The position numbers and the translations under genes are program-made. The notes beneath the pieces were generated by a model, which searched no databases, had not been told where the DNA came from, and saw only the letters and a list, made by a program, of their open reading frames with translations. A stretch of DNA of 64,000 nucleotides from Hyphomonadaceae bacterium UBA1933 (GTDB taxonomy: Bacteria > Pseudomonadota > Alphaproteobacteria > Caulobacterales > Aquidulcibacteraceae): positions 17,493 through 81,492 of the forward strand of contig DDFH01000001.1 of the NCBI GenBank assembly GCA_002337085.1. The letters are read 5' to 3'. Each line of letters opens with the position of its first letter. Position 1 is the stretch's first letter. This document shows positions 43,426 through 51,973 of this stretch, piece by piece.

Positions 43426-44349
43426 ATGAAAAAAGTTAAAGTCGCAATCATCGGCTCAGGCAATATTGGAACAGATTTGATGATAAAAGTTATGCGCCTT
43501 TCAAAGGTTTTGGAAATGGGCGCATTTGTTGGAATTGACCCTAATTCAGAGGGTTTGAAACGTGCCGAACGTCTGGGCATTCCGACCACAGCAGGCGGAA
43601 TTGATGGATTGATTAATCTGCCAGTATTTGAGGATATAAAAATAGTATTTGATGCCACGTCAGCAGGCGCACATCATAAGCATAATGAGATTTTACAAAA
43701 ATACTCAAAGCGCGTAATTGACCTTACGCCTGCTGCAATTGGACCATTTGTCATTCCACCAGTTAATGGTGACAAACATATTGATGCACTAAATGTAAAT
43801 ATGGTGACTTGTGGCGGTCAGGCGACCATTCCAATAGTATATGCAATTAATCGTATCGCCAAAGTTCATTATGGGGAGATTGTGGCATCTATATCGTCAA
43901 AATCTGCTGGCCCGGGAACACGCGCAAATATTGATGAATTTACCGAAACAACCTCACAGGCGATTATGGATGTTGGCGGCGCCACGCGTGGGAAAGCTAT
44001 TATAATTCTAAATCCTGCTGAACCGCCACTTATCATGCGCGACACTGTATTTTGCCTATGCGTAGATGCGGATAAAGATGCCATTAATGCATCAATTCAC
44101 CAAATGGTCGAAGATGTTAAAACCTATGTCCCCGGATATCGCCTAAAGCAACAGGTGCAGTTTGAACATATAGGCTCGAACAAGCCAATTCATATCCCAG
44201 AAATGGGCGGCGATTTTACAGGTTTAAAAGTATCCGTATTTTTAGAAGTAGAAGGTGCTGCGCATTACCTTCCAGCCTATGCAGGTAATTTAGATATTAT
44301 GACATCCGCAGCCATGAAAACAGCCGAAAAAATCGCGCAAACTTTATAA
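43426..44349 (+). CDS. Acetaldehyde dehydrogenase, CoA-acylating (MhpF/HsaG-like)
   Basis: A 307-residue enzyme, normal length for the family. NAD motif VAIIGSGNIGTDLMIKVMRL; aldehyde-binding region VFDATSAGAHHKHNEIL; catalytic Cys in NMVTCGGQATIPIVYAI (about residue 129); and SAGPGTRANIDEFTETTS. It converts acetaldehyde (or propanal), channelled from the aldolase, to acyl-CoA. It forms a complex with the aldolase encoded 12 nt downstream, as in all known meta-cleavage operons. The gene starts 10 nt after the hydratase stop. Confidence 0.95.
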   Translation: MKKVKVAIIGSGNIGTDLMIKVMRLSKVLEMGAFVGIDPNSEGLKRAERLGIPTTAGGIDGLINLPVFEDIKIVFDATSAGAHHKHNEILQKYSKRVIDLTPAAIGPFVIPPVNGDKHIDALNVNMVTCGGQATIPIVYAINRIAKVHYGEIVASISSKSAGPGTRANIDEFTETTSQAIMDVGGATRGKAIIILNPAEPPLIMRDTVFCLCVDADKDAINASIHQMVEDVKTYVPGYRLKQQVQFEHIGSNKPIHIPEMGGDFTGLKVSVFLEVEGAAHYLPAYAGNLDIMTSAAMKTAEKIAQTL

Positions 44350-44361
44350 GGTTTAATCCAA

Positions 44362-45387
44362 ATGAGCTTTAACCCTCTAACAGAAAAATTATATATTCAA
44401 GATGTAACTTTACGCGATGGAATGCACGCAATCCGCCATCAGTATTCGCTTGAACAAGTCAAAAACATTGCCCGCGCCCTAGACAACGCAAAGGTAGATG
44501 CAATTGAGGTTGCACATGGTGACGGCCTTCAGGGTTCATCTTTCAATTATGGCTTTGGCGCATATACAGATTGGGATTGGATTGGGGCAGTTGCCGAAGT
44601 TTTAGAGTATTCGGTCCTAACCACACTTTTATTACCAGGGATTGGCACAATTCACGACCTGAAACACGCCTATGAAATGGGGGTTCGTTCTGTTCGTATC
44701 GCAACACATTGTACCGAAGCTGATGTTTCAAAACAACATATCGAAGCCGCAAAAAGCCTTGGCATGGACGTCTCAGGCTTTTTAATGATGAGCCATATGA
44801 CACCCCCCGAAGCCTTAGCGCAACAAGCAAAACTAATGGAAACATATGGGGCAAATTGTGTTTATGTTACTGATTCTGGCGGCGCACTTACTATGGATGG
44901 TTACGCCGAACGTTGTCAGGCATATGACCGTGTTCTAAAGCCAGAAACAGAACGGGGCGTTCATGCACATCATAATCTTTCACTTGGTGTCGCTAATTCA
45001 ATTGTTGCTGTACAGAATGGCATTAAACGCGTTGATGCATCATTGGCAGGTATGGGCGCAGGTGCAGGTAATGCACCGCTTGAAGTCTTTATTGCTGCGG
45101 CTGATGTTTATGGATGGCAACATGGTTGTGATCTCTTTGCCTTAATGGATGCCGCCGAAGAATTGGTACGCCCTTTACAAGATAGACCAGTACGAGTTGA
45201 CCGTGAAACATTATCGCTAGGCTATGCAGGCGTATATTCATCTTTCCTACGCCACGCAGAAAAAGCGGCCAATGAATACGGCTTAGACACCCGCACCATA
45301 CTTCTTGAACTAGGAAAAAGAAAAATGGTCGGCGGACAAGAAGATATGATCGTTGATGTCGCCTTAGACTTACTTAAAAACAAATAA
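44362..45387 (+). CDS. 4-hydroxy-2-oxovalerate aldolase (MhpE/HsaF-like)
   Basis: The 341-residue DRE-TIM-type aldolase begins with YIQDVTLRDGMHAIRHQYSL (RDG metal-site motif with catalytic His), has VYVTDSGGALTMDG and the second metal pair in HAHHNLSLGVANS, then a C-terminal communication domain for the dehydrogenase partner. It splits 4-hydroxy-2-oxovalerate to pyruvate and acetaldehyde. It is the last gene of the operon and is followed by a clear hairpin at 45386-45418. Confidence 0.95.
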   Translation: MSFNPLTEKLYIQDVTLRDGMHAIRHQYSLEQVKNIARALDNAKVDAIEVAHGDGLQGSSFNYGFGAYTDWDWIGAVAEVLEYSVLTTLLLPGIGTIHDLKHAYEMGVRSVRIATHCTEADVSKQHIEAAKSLGMDVSGFLMMSHMTPPEALAQQAKLMETYGANCVYVTDSGGALTMDGYAERCQAYDRVLKPETERGVHAHHNLSLGVANSIVAVQNGIKRVDASLAGMGAGAGNAPLEVFIAAADVYGWQHGCDLFALMDAAEELVRPLQDRPVRVDRETLSLGYAGVYSSFLRHAEKAANEYGLDTRTILLELGKRKMVGGQEDMIVDVALDLLKNK

Positions 45388-45418
45388 AACACCCCTGATT
45401 TTTGTTTCGAGGTGTTTT
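45386..45418 (+). terminator. Terminator of the meta-cleavage operon
   Basis: AAAACACC (45386-45393) pairs with GGTGTTTT (45411-45418) across a 17-nt loop, followed by GTATTTGTGTTTTATT. It directly overlaps the aldolase stop region and would end the 11-gene transcript. Confidence 0.65.
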
Positions 45419-45465
45419 GTATTTGTGTTTTATTGATTAAATACCAATGCGCCCTTGGGAATAAA

Positions 45466-45504
45466 GTGTGCTAATTTCTACAATTAGCAAGACATTTAGC
45501 ACAC
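45466..45504. repeat. 9-bp inverted repeat between convergent operons
   Basis: GTGTGCTAA (45466-45474) and TTAGCACAC (45496-45504) are perfect inverted copies with a 21-nt spacer. No U-tract follows on either strand. The same GTGTGCTAA word occurs beside the tRNA-fMet fragment at 58475-58483. Confidence 0.5.
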
Positions 45505-45528
45505 CAATTTATTGTCATATTAAACAAC

Positions 45529-45567
45529 GCTTTCACGCGTTTTTATGAATTACAATCCCGCGAAAGC
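45529..45567 (-). terminator. Hairpin downstream of the FucP-like MFS gene
   Basis: GCTTTCACGCG and CGCGAAAGC pair with one bulged A across an ~18-nt AT-rich loop. It lies just after the stop of the minus-strand MFS gene at 45576. The U-tract is poor, so efficiency is uncertain. Confidence 0.4.
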
Positions 45568-45575
45568 TAATTTAA

Positions 45576-46895
45576 TTACACCACATTTTTAGTATTAGGC
45601 CCCAAAGTCTCTTTGAAGGCAGGTTTTCCAGTATAAATGCCATAAATGGCAATAAGTGTATAACATATAGCAGGAACTATAAGCGCAAGTGCAAGGCTAT
45701 GTGTAATGTCGGCCACCATACCAGTAATCGGTGGAACAATAGCGCCGCCAACAATTGCGACACAAATTATACCAGAACCATCTGCTGCACGTTTTCCAAG
45801 ACCTTCACATGCAAGGCTGAAGATTGTTGGAAACATGATTGAATTCATCAAACCAATTGCCAATAGTGAATAACCCGCAATAACGCCTGTCGAATTTGCA
45901 GAAATCAGAATTAATGCAATCGCGCCGGTTGCAACACAAGCAAGAATTTTCCCCGGGCTAAAGACGCGAAGGATTGCTGAACCAATAAAGCGGCCAATTA
46001 ATGCGCCACCCCAATAAAGCGGAATATGTTTACCCGCATCTTGTTCTGAAAGACCTAAAACATGGCTTTGCATCAAATAGTTTACGATAAAAGAACCGAT
46101 TGCAACTTCTGCGCCCACATAAAGGAAAATACAGGCCGCCCCAAAACCAAAGCGTTTTTGTTTCAACAGGTCAAAGCTTTTGAAGAATGAGCTTTCTTCA
46201 TGCTTTTCACCTTTAAGGCGGTTACGGTTCATCCAAACCACACCAGCAACAATCAAAAGTGCAATTGCAAGCCCTAAATATGCTTTAACAACAACCTGTG
46301 TTTCAGCCATTCGATAAGCAGCAAGCGCAACTGAATCAAGGGTTTTAGCGTCAATTTTCGCAAGACTTCCAAGAATGATTATAGAGCCAAAATAAGGGAA
46401 AATTGTTGTTCCCAATGAATTAAACGCCTGTGCAAATGTAAGACGGCTATGGGCGGTTTTCGGCGGCCCAAGAAGTGAGATAAGTGGATTTGCCACCACT
46501 TGAACAATCGTGACACCGCTTGCAAGAATGAAAAGCGCCATCAAAAATACAGAAAATGTAGCACTTTTTGATGCTGGGATAAATAATAGACACCCCGCCA
46601 TCATTGTTAGAAGACCTACCGCAGCACCGCGCATATAGCCAATTTTTTTAACCAACGCCGCACCCGGAATTGAAACCACAAAATAGGCCGCAAAGAATGC
46701 CGATTGGACTAACATTACTTGACCATAATTTAACGTAAAAAGATCCTTTAATTTTGGAATAATTACGTCGTTCAAACTGGTAATTCCACCAAAAATAAAA
46801 AATAGCGCCATTACAAAAAGGCGAAGTTCTGGGGCGTCAATATGTTGCCCACCATCACCTTGATTGTCTTCTATTGTGCCCGAAACTGTTGCCAT
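45576..46895 (-). CDS. MFS sugar permease, FucP/GluP-like
   Basis: Start at the ATG at 46895, which has GGGAGAG upstream; the longer frame begins inside that site. The ~439-residue protein has about 12 TMs with FucP/GluP-family features: FFIFGGITSLNDVIIPKLKD in TM1, QSAFFAAYFVVSIPGAALVK in TM2-3, NPLISLLGPPKTAHSRLTFA in TM4-5 and NSIMFPTIFSLACEGLGKRA in the C-half. These are proton-sugar symporters for fucose, glucose, galactose or related sugars. It ends the minus-strand sugar locus and would import monosaccharide released by the GH3 enzyme. Confidence 0.92.
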   Translation of the reverse strand: MATVSGTIEDNQGDGGQHIDAPELRLFVMALFFIFGGITSLNDVIIPKLKDLFTLNYGQVMLVQSAFFAAYFVVSIPGAALVKKIGYMRGAAVGLLTMMAGCLLFIPASKSATFSVFLMALFILASGVTIVQVVANPLISLLGPPKTAHSRLTFAQAFNSLGTTIFPYFGSIIILGSLAKIDAKTLDSVALAAYRMAETQVVVKAYLGLAIALLIVAGVVWMNRNRLKGEKHEESSFFKSFDLLKQKRFGFGAACIFLYVGAEVAIGSFIVNYLMQSHVLGLSEQDAGKHIPLYWGGALIGRFIGSAILRVFSPGKILACVATGAIALILISANSTGVIAGYSLLAIGLMNSIMFPTIFSLACEGLGKRAADGSGIICVAIVGGAIVPPITGMVADITHSLALALIVPAICYTLIAIYGIYTGKPAFKETLGPNTKNVV

Positions 46896-46918
46896 TAATG
46901 TCTCTCCCATTTTTGTTG

Positions 46919-48130
46919 TTAATTTTTAATTGCCTTATTTAGCTTTATTAAAACTATTACAAGTAACGCAAGCGGAATAAGCAAAACTAAGAACGCTCCA
47001 CCACCGCCAATTATTCCGAAAACCCTGCCGACTATTATGCTTCCTGCTGTGCTTCCAGTTGCTGAAAACGCAATTATCAATGCAGACATAGACGCATGCT
47101 GTTTTTCTGGAAGTGATGATAAAATTATTGAATTCAATGTAGGATATATTGGCGCAATAAAAAAACCAAGCGCAGGAATAATATAAGTTTGAATTGGGGC
47201 ATGTGCCCATGATGAAATATTATGATTAAAATGCGGCGTCCAGATTACAGATGATATTATAAGCAACATTGCAATTATTAAGGAACCCAAAATTGGCAAA
47301 AACCAATTAAAGCGCCTTAAAATCATACCATATAATATGCGTCCAAATCCAGATGCTGCTGCCATTACAGATCCTATTTCAATTGCTAGGCTTGGATCAA
47401 GTTTTAAAATTTCACGGTTAAATGTCGGAAGCCATGCTGATATACCTTGCTCTACTAGAACATATAAAAATGCACCAAGTAGGAAAAATATAGTAAAGCC
47501 ATAGGCCAATAATTCTTTAGTTGCGCTTGCAAAATTTACCGACACAATTTTTTCGCTTTTTTCATAATTTGGAAGCTCATTAAAAAGCCAAATTATTATT
47601 GAAAAAACACTTGCCCCCGCCAAAAACCAATACACATTAAGCCAATGCAGCGAAGTTTGGTTTATATCATCGACAAAATGGGCAAAAACCCATGCGCCAA
47701 TTAAAACCCCAAACATAAACATCCCCTCAACAGTTGAGGTAAGCGAAGCATGTTGTTTTTTATCATTGGTAATCAAGCCAATGCACGGATAAACTGAAAC
47801 CTTTATGAAAACAAAACTAATGCCAACTAATATAAACATTATTTTGGTGGTGCTAAAAGACGGAAAAAGCGGCATGATTATACATGCCAAAATAGTCGTA
47901 ATAAGCGCACCAATAATTATTTTTTTATAACCAAATCGCAGCGCTATACCTGCTGCAAAAACGCTTACAATTACGGCGGGGATATCTTTGTATCCATCAA
48001 GGATTGATGCAGCACTTTTGGTAACGCCAAACGACAATATTGATTGTGATATTACCGCGCCAACAGAAGATAATAAAATTGCATAATATACATACAAAAT
48101 TACAAGCGAAAATTGGCGATATATTTGCAT
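46919..48130 (-). CDS. MFS transporter, paralogue of the GH65-locus transporter
   Basis: The 403-residue, ~12-TM protein shares SVGAVISQSILSFG, FGYKK and YPTLNSIILSSLPEKQHASM with the MFS at 15149-16369, so the two are paralogues in separate sugar loci. AAGGGATG precedes its ATG. A classic GalR/LacI-type palindrome (48142-48155) lies only 12 nt upstream, so it may have its own repressor. Order on the minus strand: GH3, this MFS, FucP-like MFS. Probable substrate: an oligosaccharide or glycoside. Sugar identity unknown. Confidence 0.88.
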   Translation of the reverse strand: MQIYRQFSLVILYVYYAILLSSVGAVISQSILSFGVTKSAASILDGYKDIPAVIVSVFAAGIALRFGYKKIIIGALITTILACIIMPLFPSFSTTKIMFILVGISFVFIKVSVYPCIGLITNDKKQHASLTSTVEGMFMFGVLIGAWVFAHFVDDINQTSLHWLNVYWFLAGASVFSIIIWLFNELPNYEKSEKIVSVNFASATKELLAYGFTIFFLLGAFLYVLVEQGISAWLPTFNREILKLDPSLAIEIGSVMAAASGFGRILYGMILRRFNWFLPILGSLIIAMLLIISSVIWTPHFNHNISSWAHAPIQTYIIPALGFFIAPIYPTLNSIILSSLPEKQHASMSALIIAFSATGSTAGSIIVGRVFGIIGGGGAFLVLLIPLALLVIVLIKLNKAIKN

Positions 48131-48141
48131 TTTTCATCCCT

Positions 48142-48155
48142 TGTAAACGTTTCCA
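48142..48155. promoter_or_regulatory. GalR/LacI-type palindrome TGTAAACGTTTCCA
   Basis: A 14-bp near-palindrome matching the general LacI/GalR operator form TGNAANCGNTTNCA. It lies 12-25 nt upstream of the MFS start, overlapping the expected 5' leader, and differs from the operators assigned to the two LacI genes in the window. Confidence 0.6.
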
Positions 48156-48183
48156 CGCCTTGATGCTTTTATATTATAATCAA

Positions 48184-48235
48184 TCATGATGCTAGAGCGT
48201 GTTGGTTTTAAATACCCGCACGCTCTAGGCATGAT
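48184..48235. repeat. Long imperfect hairpin with CTAGAGCGTG arms
   Basis: CTAGAGCGTG (48192-48201) and CACGCTCTAG (48219-48228) are perfect inverted copies; outer ATCATG/CATGAT bases extend the pairing. It starts at the GH3 stop and could act as a weak terminator. The compact inverted-repeat form also resembles the dispersed intergenic repeats seen in many alphaproteobacteria. Only one copy is in this window. Confidence 0.5.
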
Positions 48236-50452
48236 TTAATTTAGGATGATTTCATCAAGTTTTATACGCATTGTTTGAACAGGCTGTGCCGATGATTTTG
48301 ATAAATAAAAATCATACGTTCCACTTTTAATGACCCATTTGTGCAAATTTGTGTCATAAATTGCAAGGGTTTTTGGATTAATTTCAATCATTGCATTCTG
48401 CTTTTGCATTTTATTGACCGAAAGCTTTTTATAACCAACCAAACGTTTAGGTGCTTCCCATCCGCCATTGATTGGTGCTGCATATATTTGCGCGACCACT
48501 TTTCCATCAATTTTTGAAGTGTTTTTCACGCTAAAGCTTACGCTAACTTTTGATTTATTTGCTTTAACATTCAAACCTGACATCTCAAAGTTTGAATATG
48601 AAAGACCATAGCCAAATGGGAAAATTGGTTTTTGGTTGGTTTTATCAAGCCATTTATAGCCAACTGCTGCGCCTTCAATATTATAATCAACACTAACGCG
48701 ACCCTTTAGCTGGCCTGGATTATTAACCGCAATACCAACTTCATCACCACCAAGTTTTGGCCTTGGCAATTGATCAATCGATTGAACAAAGCTTGCGGGT
48801 AATGCACCTGATGGATTAACCTCACCACTAAGGACGCGCGCAATTGCAGCGCCGCCAGATGTTCCTGGATACCAAGCCTCTAAAACTGCACCAACCTTGT
48901 TAAGCCACGGCATTACAACTGGACCACCTGTTTGCAAAACAACAATTGTATTGGAATTATTTGATGCAACTATATCTATCAAAGCATCGGCATTATTTTG
49001 AAGATTTAAATTGGTTACGTCAACACTTTCGCCAGTCCATTGATTACCAAAAACAATTGCCAAATCAGCTTTTTTTGCTAGTTCAGCAGCCTTATTTATA
49101 TCTTTGCCATCATAATAGGTGATTGTTGCCTTGGTAAGTTTCTGCAATTCTTTCATTGGCGATGATGGGTAATAAACCATTGGCCCCGGAAAATCATTTG
49201 GCCCTTCATTTGGAACAGCCATACCACCAACAGGATAAACTTGGGAAGATCCACCGCCCGATAAAACACCCTTATCAGCATGACCACCAATTATAATGAT
49301 GCTTTTTGCACTTTTTGAAAGTGGTAGAAGATTGCGCTCATTTTTAAGAAGAACAATGCCCTCTTCCGCTGCCTCTTGGGTAATCTTACCATTTGCCATA
49401 AAATCAATTTTTGATGATTGATCACCATTAAGCGGATATTCAAAAAGCCCATTTTCACTCATGGCATATAAAATACGATAAACCATATTATCTAACCGCG
49501 TTTCTGAAACGTGATTATTATTTACCGCCTCATCCAAAGCGCCAGCAAAATATGCTGATTTGTCAAAGGGATAACCTGATTGCTGATCGAGGCCACGGTT
49601 TGCCGCAGGTATGGTTGAATGGGTTGCCCCCCAATCCGACATTACATAACCTTTATAATCCCATTCTTTCTTAAGAACTTGGTTTAATAACCAATCATTT
49701 TCGCACGCATAATCGCCGTTTACACGATTATATGAACACATAACTGAACCAGGATTGCCAATATCATTGGCAATTTCAAATGCCAATAAATCGGATTGGT
49801 GCGCCGCTTGTTCTCCAATTTGTACATCAATTGTAAAGCGATTGGTTTCTTGGTCATTAAATGCATAATGCTTCAAAGTAGATATAACATGATTAGTTTG
49901 AATGCCTTTAATTGCATTACCCGCGATATTGCCTGCAAGCAGCGGGTCTTCACCAGTATATTCAAAATTACGCCCACTGCGTGGTTCACGAAGTAGATTT
50001 GCACCACCCGCAAGCATTACGTTAAAACCTGATAGCCTTGCCTCATTTCCAATCATTGCGCCGCCCTTGAACGCAACTTCATCATTAAAACTTGCCGCAA
50101 GCGCGATACCAGATGGCAATGCGGTTCTTTCACGCGGATTTGGCGATCTTTGTGTTGCAACACCAACACCCGCATCAGTTTGCGATTGTGCAGGTATTCC
50201 AAGGCGTGAAATCCCCTCGATATAGCCCGCAGAATTTGGCATACCGTTTTTAGGCGCGGTACTTTTCAACCACTCTGCCGTTGTGGAAAAGTAGCCCATT
50301 AGCATTTGCAATTTTTCGTCGCGCGTCATTTTGCTGACAAGTTCTTGTGCCCTTTTATCATTGGCATTTTGCGCATTTGCATTTTGCGACATCATAATTG
50401 CAAAAATTGCGACACAGCTTGCAAGCAATTGTTTTGTAGTTGAATTTCTCAC
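48236..50452 (-). CDS. Secreted GH3 beta-glucosidase/glycosidase
   Basis: A GTG at 50452 with GGGAG upstream is the likely start (another GTG two codons earlier overlaps it). The ~738-residue protein has a signal peptide (ending SQNANAQ), the GH3 N-domain (FSTTAEWLK; TGEDPLLAGNIAGNAIKGIQ; STLKHYAFNDQETNRF), the nucleophile region GYVMSDWGATHSTIPA with catalytic Asp near residue 280, a C-domain (GGGSSQVYP) and a fibronectin-III-like domain at the end (GKVVAQIYAAPINGGWEAPK). It cleaves beta-linked glycosides in the periplasm. It is 15 nt after the first halogenase-like gene and likely in one transcript with the receptor. Confidence 0.93.
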   Translation of the reverse strand: MRNSTTKQLLASCVAIFAIMMSQNANAQNANDKRAQELVSKMTRDEKLQMLMGYFSTTAEWLKSTAPKNGMPNSAGYIEGISRLGIPAQSQTDAGVGVATQRSPNPRERTALPSGIALAASFNDEVAFKGGAMIGNEARLSGFNVMLAGGANLLREPRSGRNFEYTGEDPLLAGNIAGNAIKGIQTNHVISTLKHYAFNDQETNRFTIDVQIGEQAAHQSDLLAFEIANDIGNPGSVMCSYNRVNGDYACENDWLLNQVLKKEWDYKGYVMSDWGATHSTIPAANRGLDQQSGYPFDKSAYFAGALDEAVNNNHVSETRLDNMVYRILYAMSENGLFEYPLNGDQSSKIDFMANGKITQEAAEEGIVLLKNERNLLPLSKSAKSIIIIGGHADKGVLSGGGSSQVYPVGGMAVPNEGPNDFPGPMVYYPSSPMKELQKLTKATITYYDGKDINKAAELAKKADLAIVFGNQWTGESVDVTNLNLQNNADALIDIVASNNSNTIVVLQTGGPVVMPWLNKVGAVLEAWYPGTSGGAAIARVLSGEVNPSGALPASFVQSIDQLPRPKLGGDEVGIAVNNPGQLKGRVSVDYNIEGAAVGYKWLDKTNQKPIFPFGYGLSYSNFEMSGLNVKANKSKVSVSFSVKNTSKIDGKVVAQIYAAPINGGWEAPKRLVGYKKLSVNKMQKQNAMIEINPKTLAIYDTNLHKWVIKSGTYDFYLSKSSAQPVQTMRIKLDEIILN

Positions 50453-50466
50453 GTTCACTCCCTTGA

Positions 50467-51969
50467 TTATGCTTTGCAGTTTTTTTCTATGAACTGCTTT
50501 AAAGTTGGTAATGTTTTAATAAAATCATTTAATTCGGGGCTGATTTTGTTTAAAAATAGAATTAAATCTTTGGCATCCAATGCATCAGCCAAGAAATTAT
50601 AGCGTGCTGGACGAACGCCCATTCCCTCAAAAATTGAATACCATGATGGGGCGCGGAATAACTCTTCTGGCCCTGTTTCCCTAAGTGCGGCGGATTTTTT
50701 GAAAACCTCTATTTTCTCACTAAGACTTTGTGAAATTTTTTGATTTTTACACCAGCGCCAAAATTCAGTATCTTCACGCATTGTAAGACAATAATGGGCG
50801 ACAATGAAATCTTTGATTTCAATATAATCATCGGCAATGCGACGGTTAAAATCACGAGCCAACGCTTCATCACAATTTTTATCGGGGAAATATCTAAAGA
50901 AGAAATCAAGCGTTCGATAAACCAAATGAATTGCCGTTGATTCAAGTGGTTCAATAAAACCCGATGCAAGCCCAAGTGATAAAACATTTTTTGCCCAAAT
51001 TTCCTTGCGCATTCCCGATTGGAAAGGAACGGTCATTGGGTCTGTAATTGGTTTACCCTTTACTTGGGATAATAATTTTGCGGTGGCTTCATCATCTGAA
51101 ATAAATTGGGATGCAAAAACATAGCCATTTCCAGAACGTGACTGTAATGGAATTTGCCAGCGCCAACCAAAATCTTGCGCCGCAGATGTTGTAAATGCAT
51201 CAGGCTCGCTAATATTTTCAGTTTGTACCGCGATTGCGCGATCGCATAATAATTCGTCCGCCCATGAGATATATTCAACACCAATAGCTTTACCGATTAA
51301 GAGCGCACGAAACCCAGTACAATCAACAAAAAACTCAGCATCAAGTGTTTCGCCACGTTTGGTAATTAAAGACTTCACAAAACCATTTTCATGGGTTTCA
51401 ACACGTTCAATCATGCCTTCAACGCGTTTTACGCCACGTTCCTCGGCATGATTGCGCAAATATTTTGCAACCAATTTTGCATCAAGGTGTAATGCATATG
51501 CAGCATTGGATATTGGGCTACCATTTGCCCTATTTGGAAGCATAAAGCGGTTTTCACGCGCCATAACACTTGCCGGCGCAAAATCCTGTAATGGTGTATC
51601 AAGGCCGTTTTGGGTTGCAAAAAGCCAGGCATTATAAAAATCAGTATTACCAATATTGGAACCAATCTGACCAAAGGGGTGGAAATAGCTTTCGCCATTT
51701 TTATACCAATCATCAAATTTAATACCTAATTTAAAACTGGCATGACATTTTTGAATAAAATCCTGCTCATTAATTCCAAGATTCCGAATAAGGCCAAGAA
51801 ATGGCGGGATTGTTGATTCACCAACGCCAATCGTGCCAATTTCTTCGGATTCAATAAGAGTTACCTCTAAACGCTCTTTGGGTATGTGGGTTGCAAATAA
51901 TGCCGCAGCAAGCCAACCTGCAGTTCCGCCACCTGCAATAATTATTTTTTTTATTTCATTATTTTGCAT
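50467..51969 (-). CDS. Tryptophan-halogenase-family flavoprotein A
   Basis: A 500-residue protein with FAD motif IIAGGGTAGWLAAAL (Gly13-Gly18), the catalytic-type Lys80 in SFKLGIKFDDW, the halogenase signature GWRWQIP, and PLESTAIH near residue 340, equivalent to the Glu-Ser-Thr-Gly chloride-site segment of PrnA but with Ala for Gly. Such enzymes use reduced FAD and halide to halogenate an indole or phenol. Here the gene lies between GH3 and a second halogenase-like gene in a sugar locus, so the real substrate may not be tryptophan. 4 nt separate it from its neighbour. Confidence 0.88.
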   Translation of the reverse strand: MQNNEIKKIIIAGGGTAGWLAAALFATHIPKERLEVTLIESEEIGTIGVGESTIPPFLGLIRNLGINEQDFIQKCHASFKLGIKFDDWYKNGESYFHPFGQIGSNIGNTDFYNAWLFATQNGLDTPLQDFAPASVMARENRFMLPNRANGSPISNAAYALHLDAKLVAKYLRNHAEERGVKRVEGMIERVETHENGFVKSLITKRGETLDAEFFVDCTGFRALLIGKAIGVEYISWADELLCDRAIAVQTENISEPDAFTTSAAQDFGWRWQIPLQSRSGNGYVFASQFISDDEATAKLLSQVKGKPITDPMTVPFQSGMRKEIWAKNVLSLGLASGFIEPLESTAIHLVYRTLDFFFRYFPDKNCDEALARDFNRRIADDYIEIKDFIVAHYCLTMREDTEFWRWCKNQKISQSLSEKIEVFKKSAALRETGPEELFRAPSWYSIFEGMGVRPARYNFLADALDAKDLILFLNKISPELNDFIKTLPTLKQFIEKNCKA

Positions 51970-51973
51970 AAAG

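Noticed and set aside
35424..45387. Direct call as a steroid (9,10-seco, Hsa) pathway
   Set aside because: The enzyme set fits HsaABCDEFG in type, but there are no steroid-specific partners (KstR, ring-side-chain genes, ring-A isomerase) and the families also serve biphenyl, phenylpropionate and alicyclic substrates.
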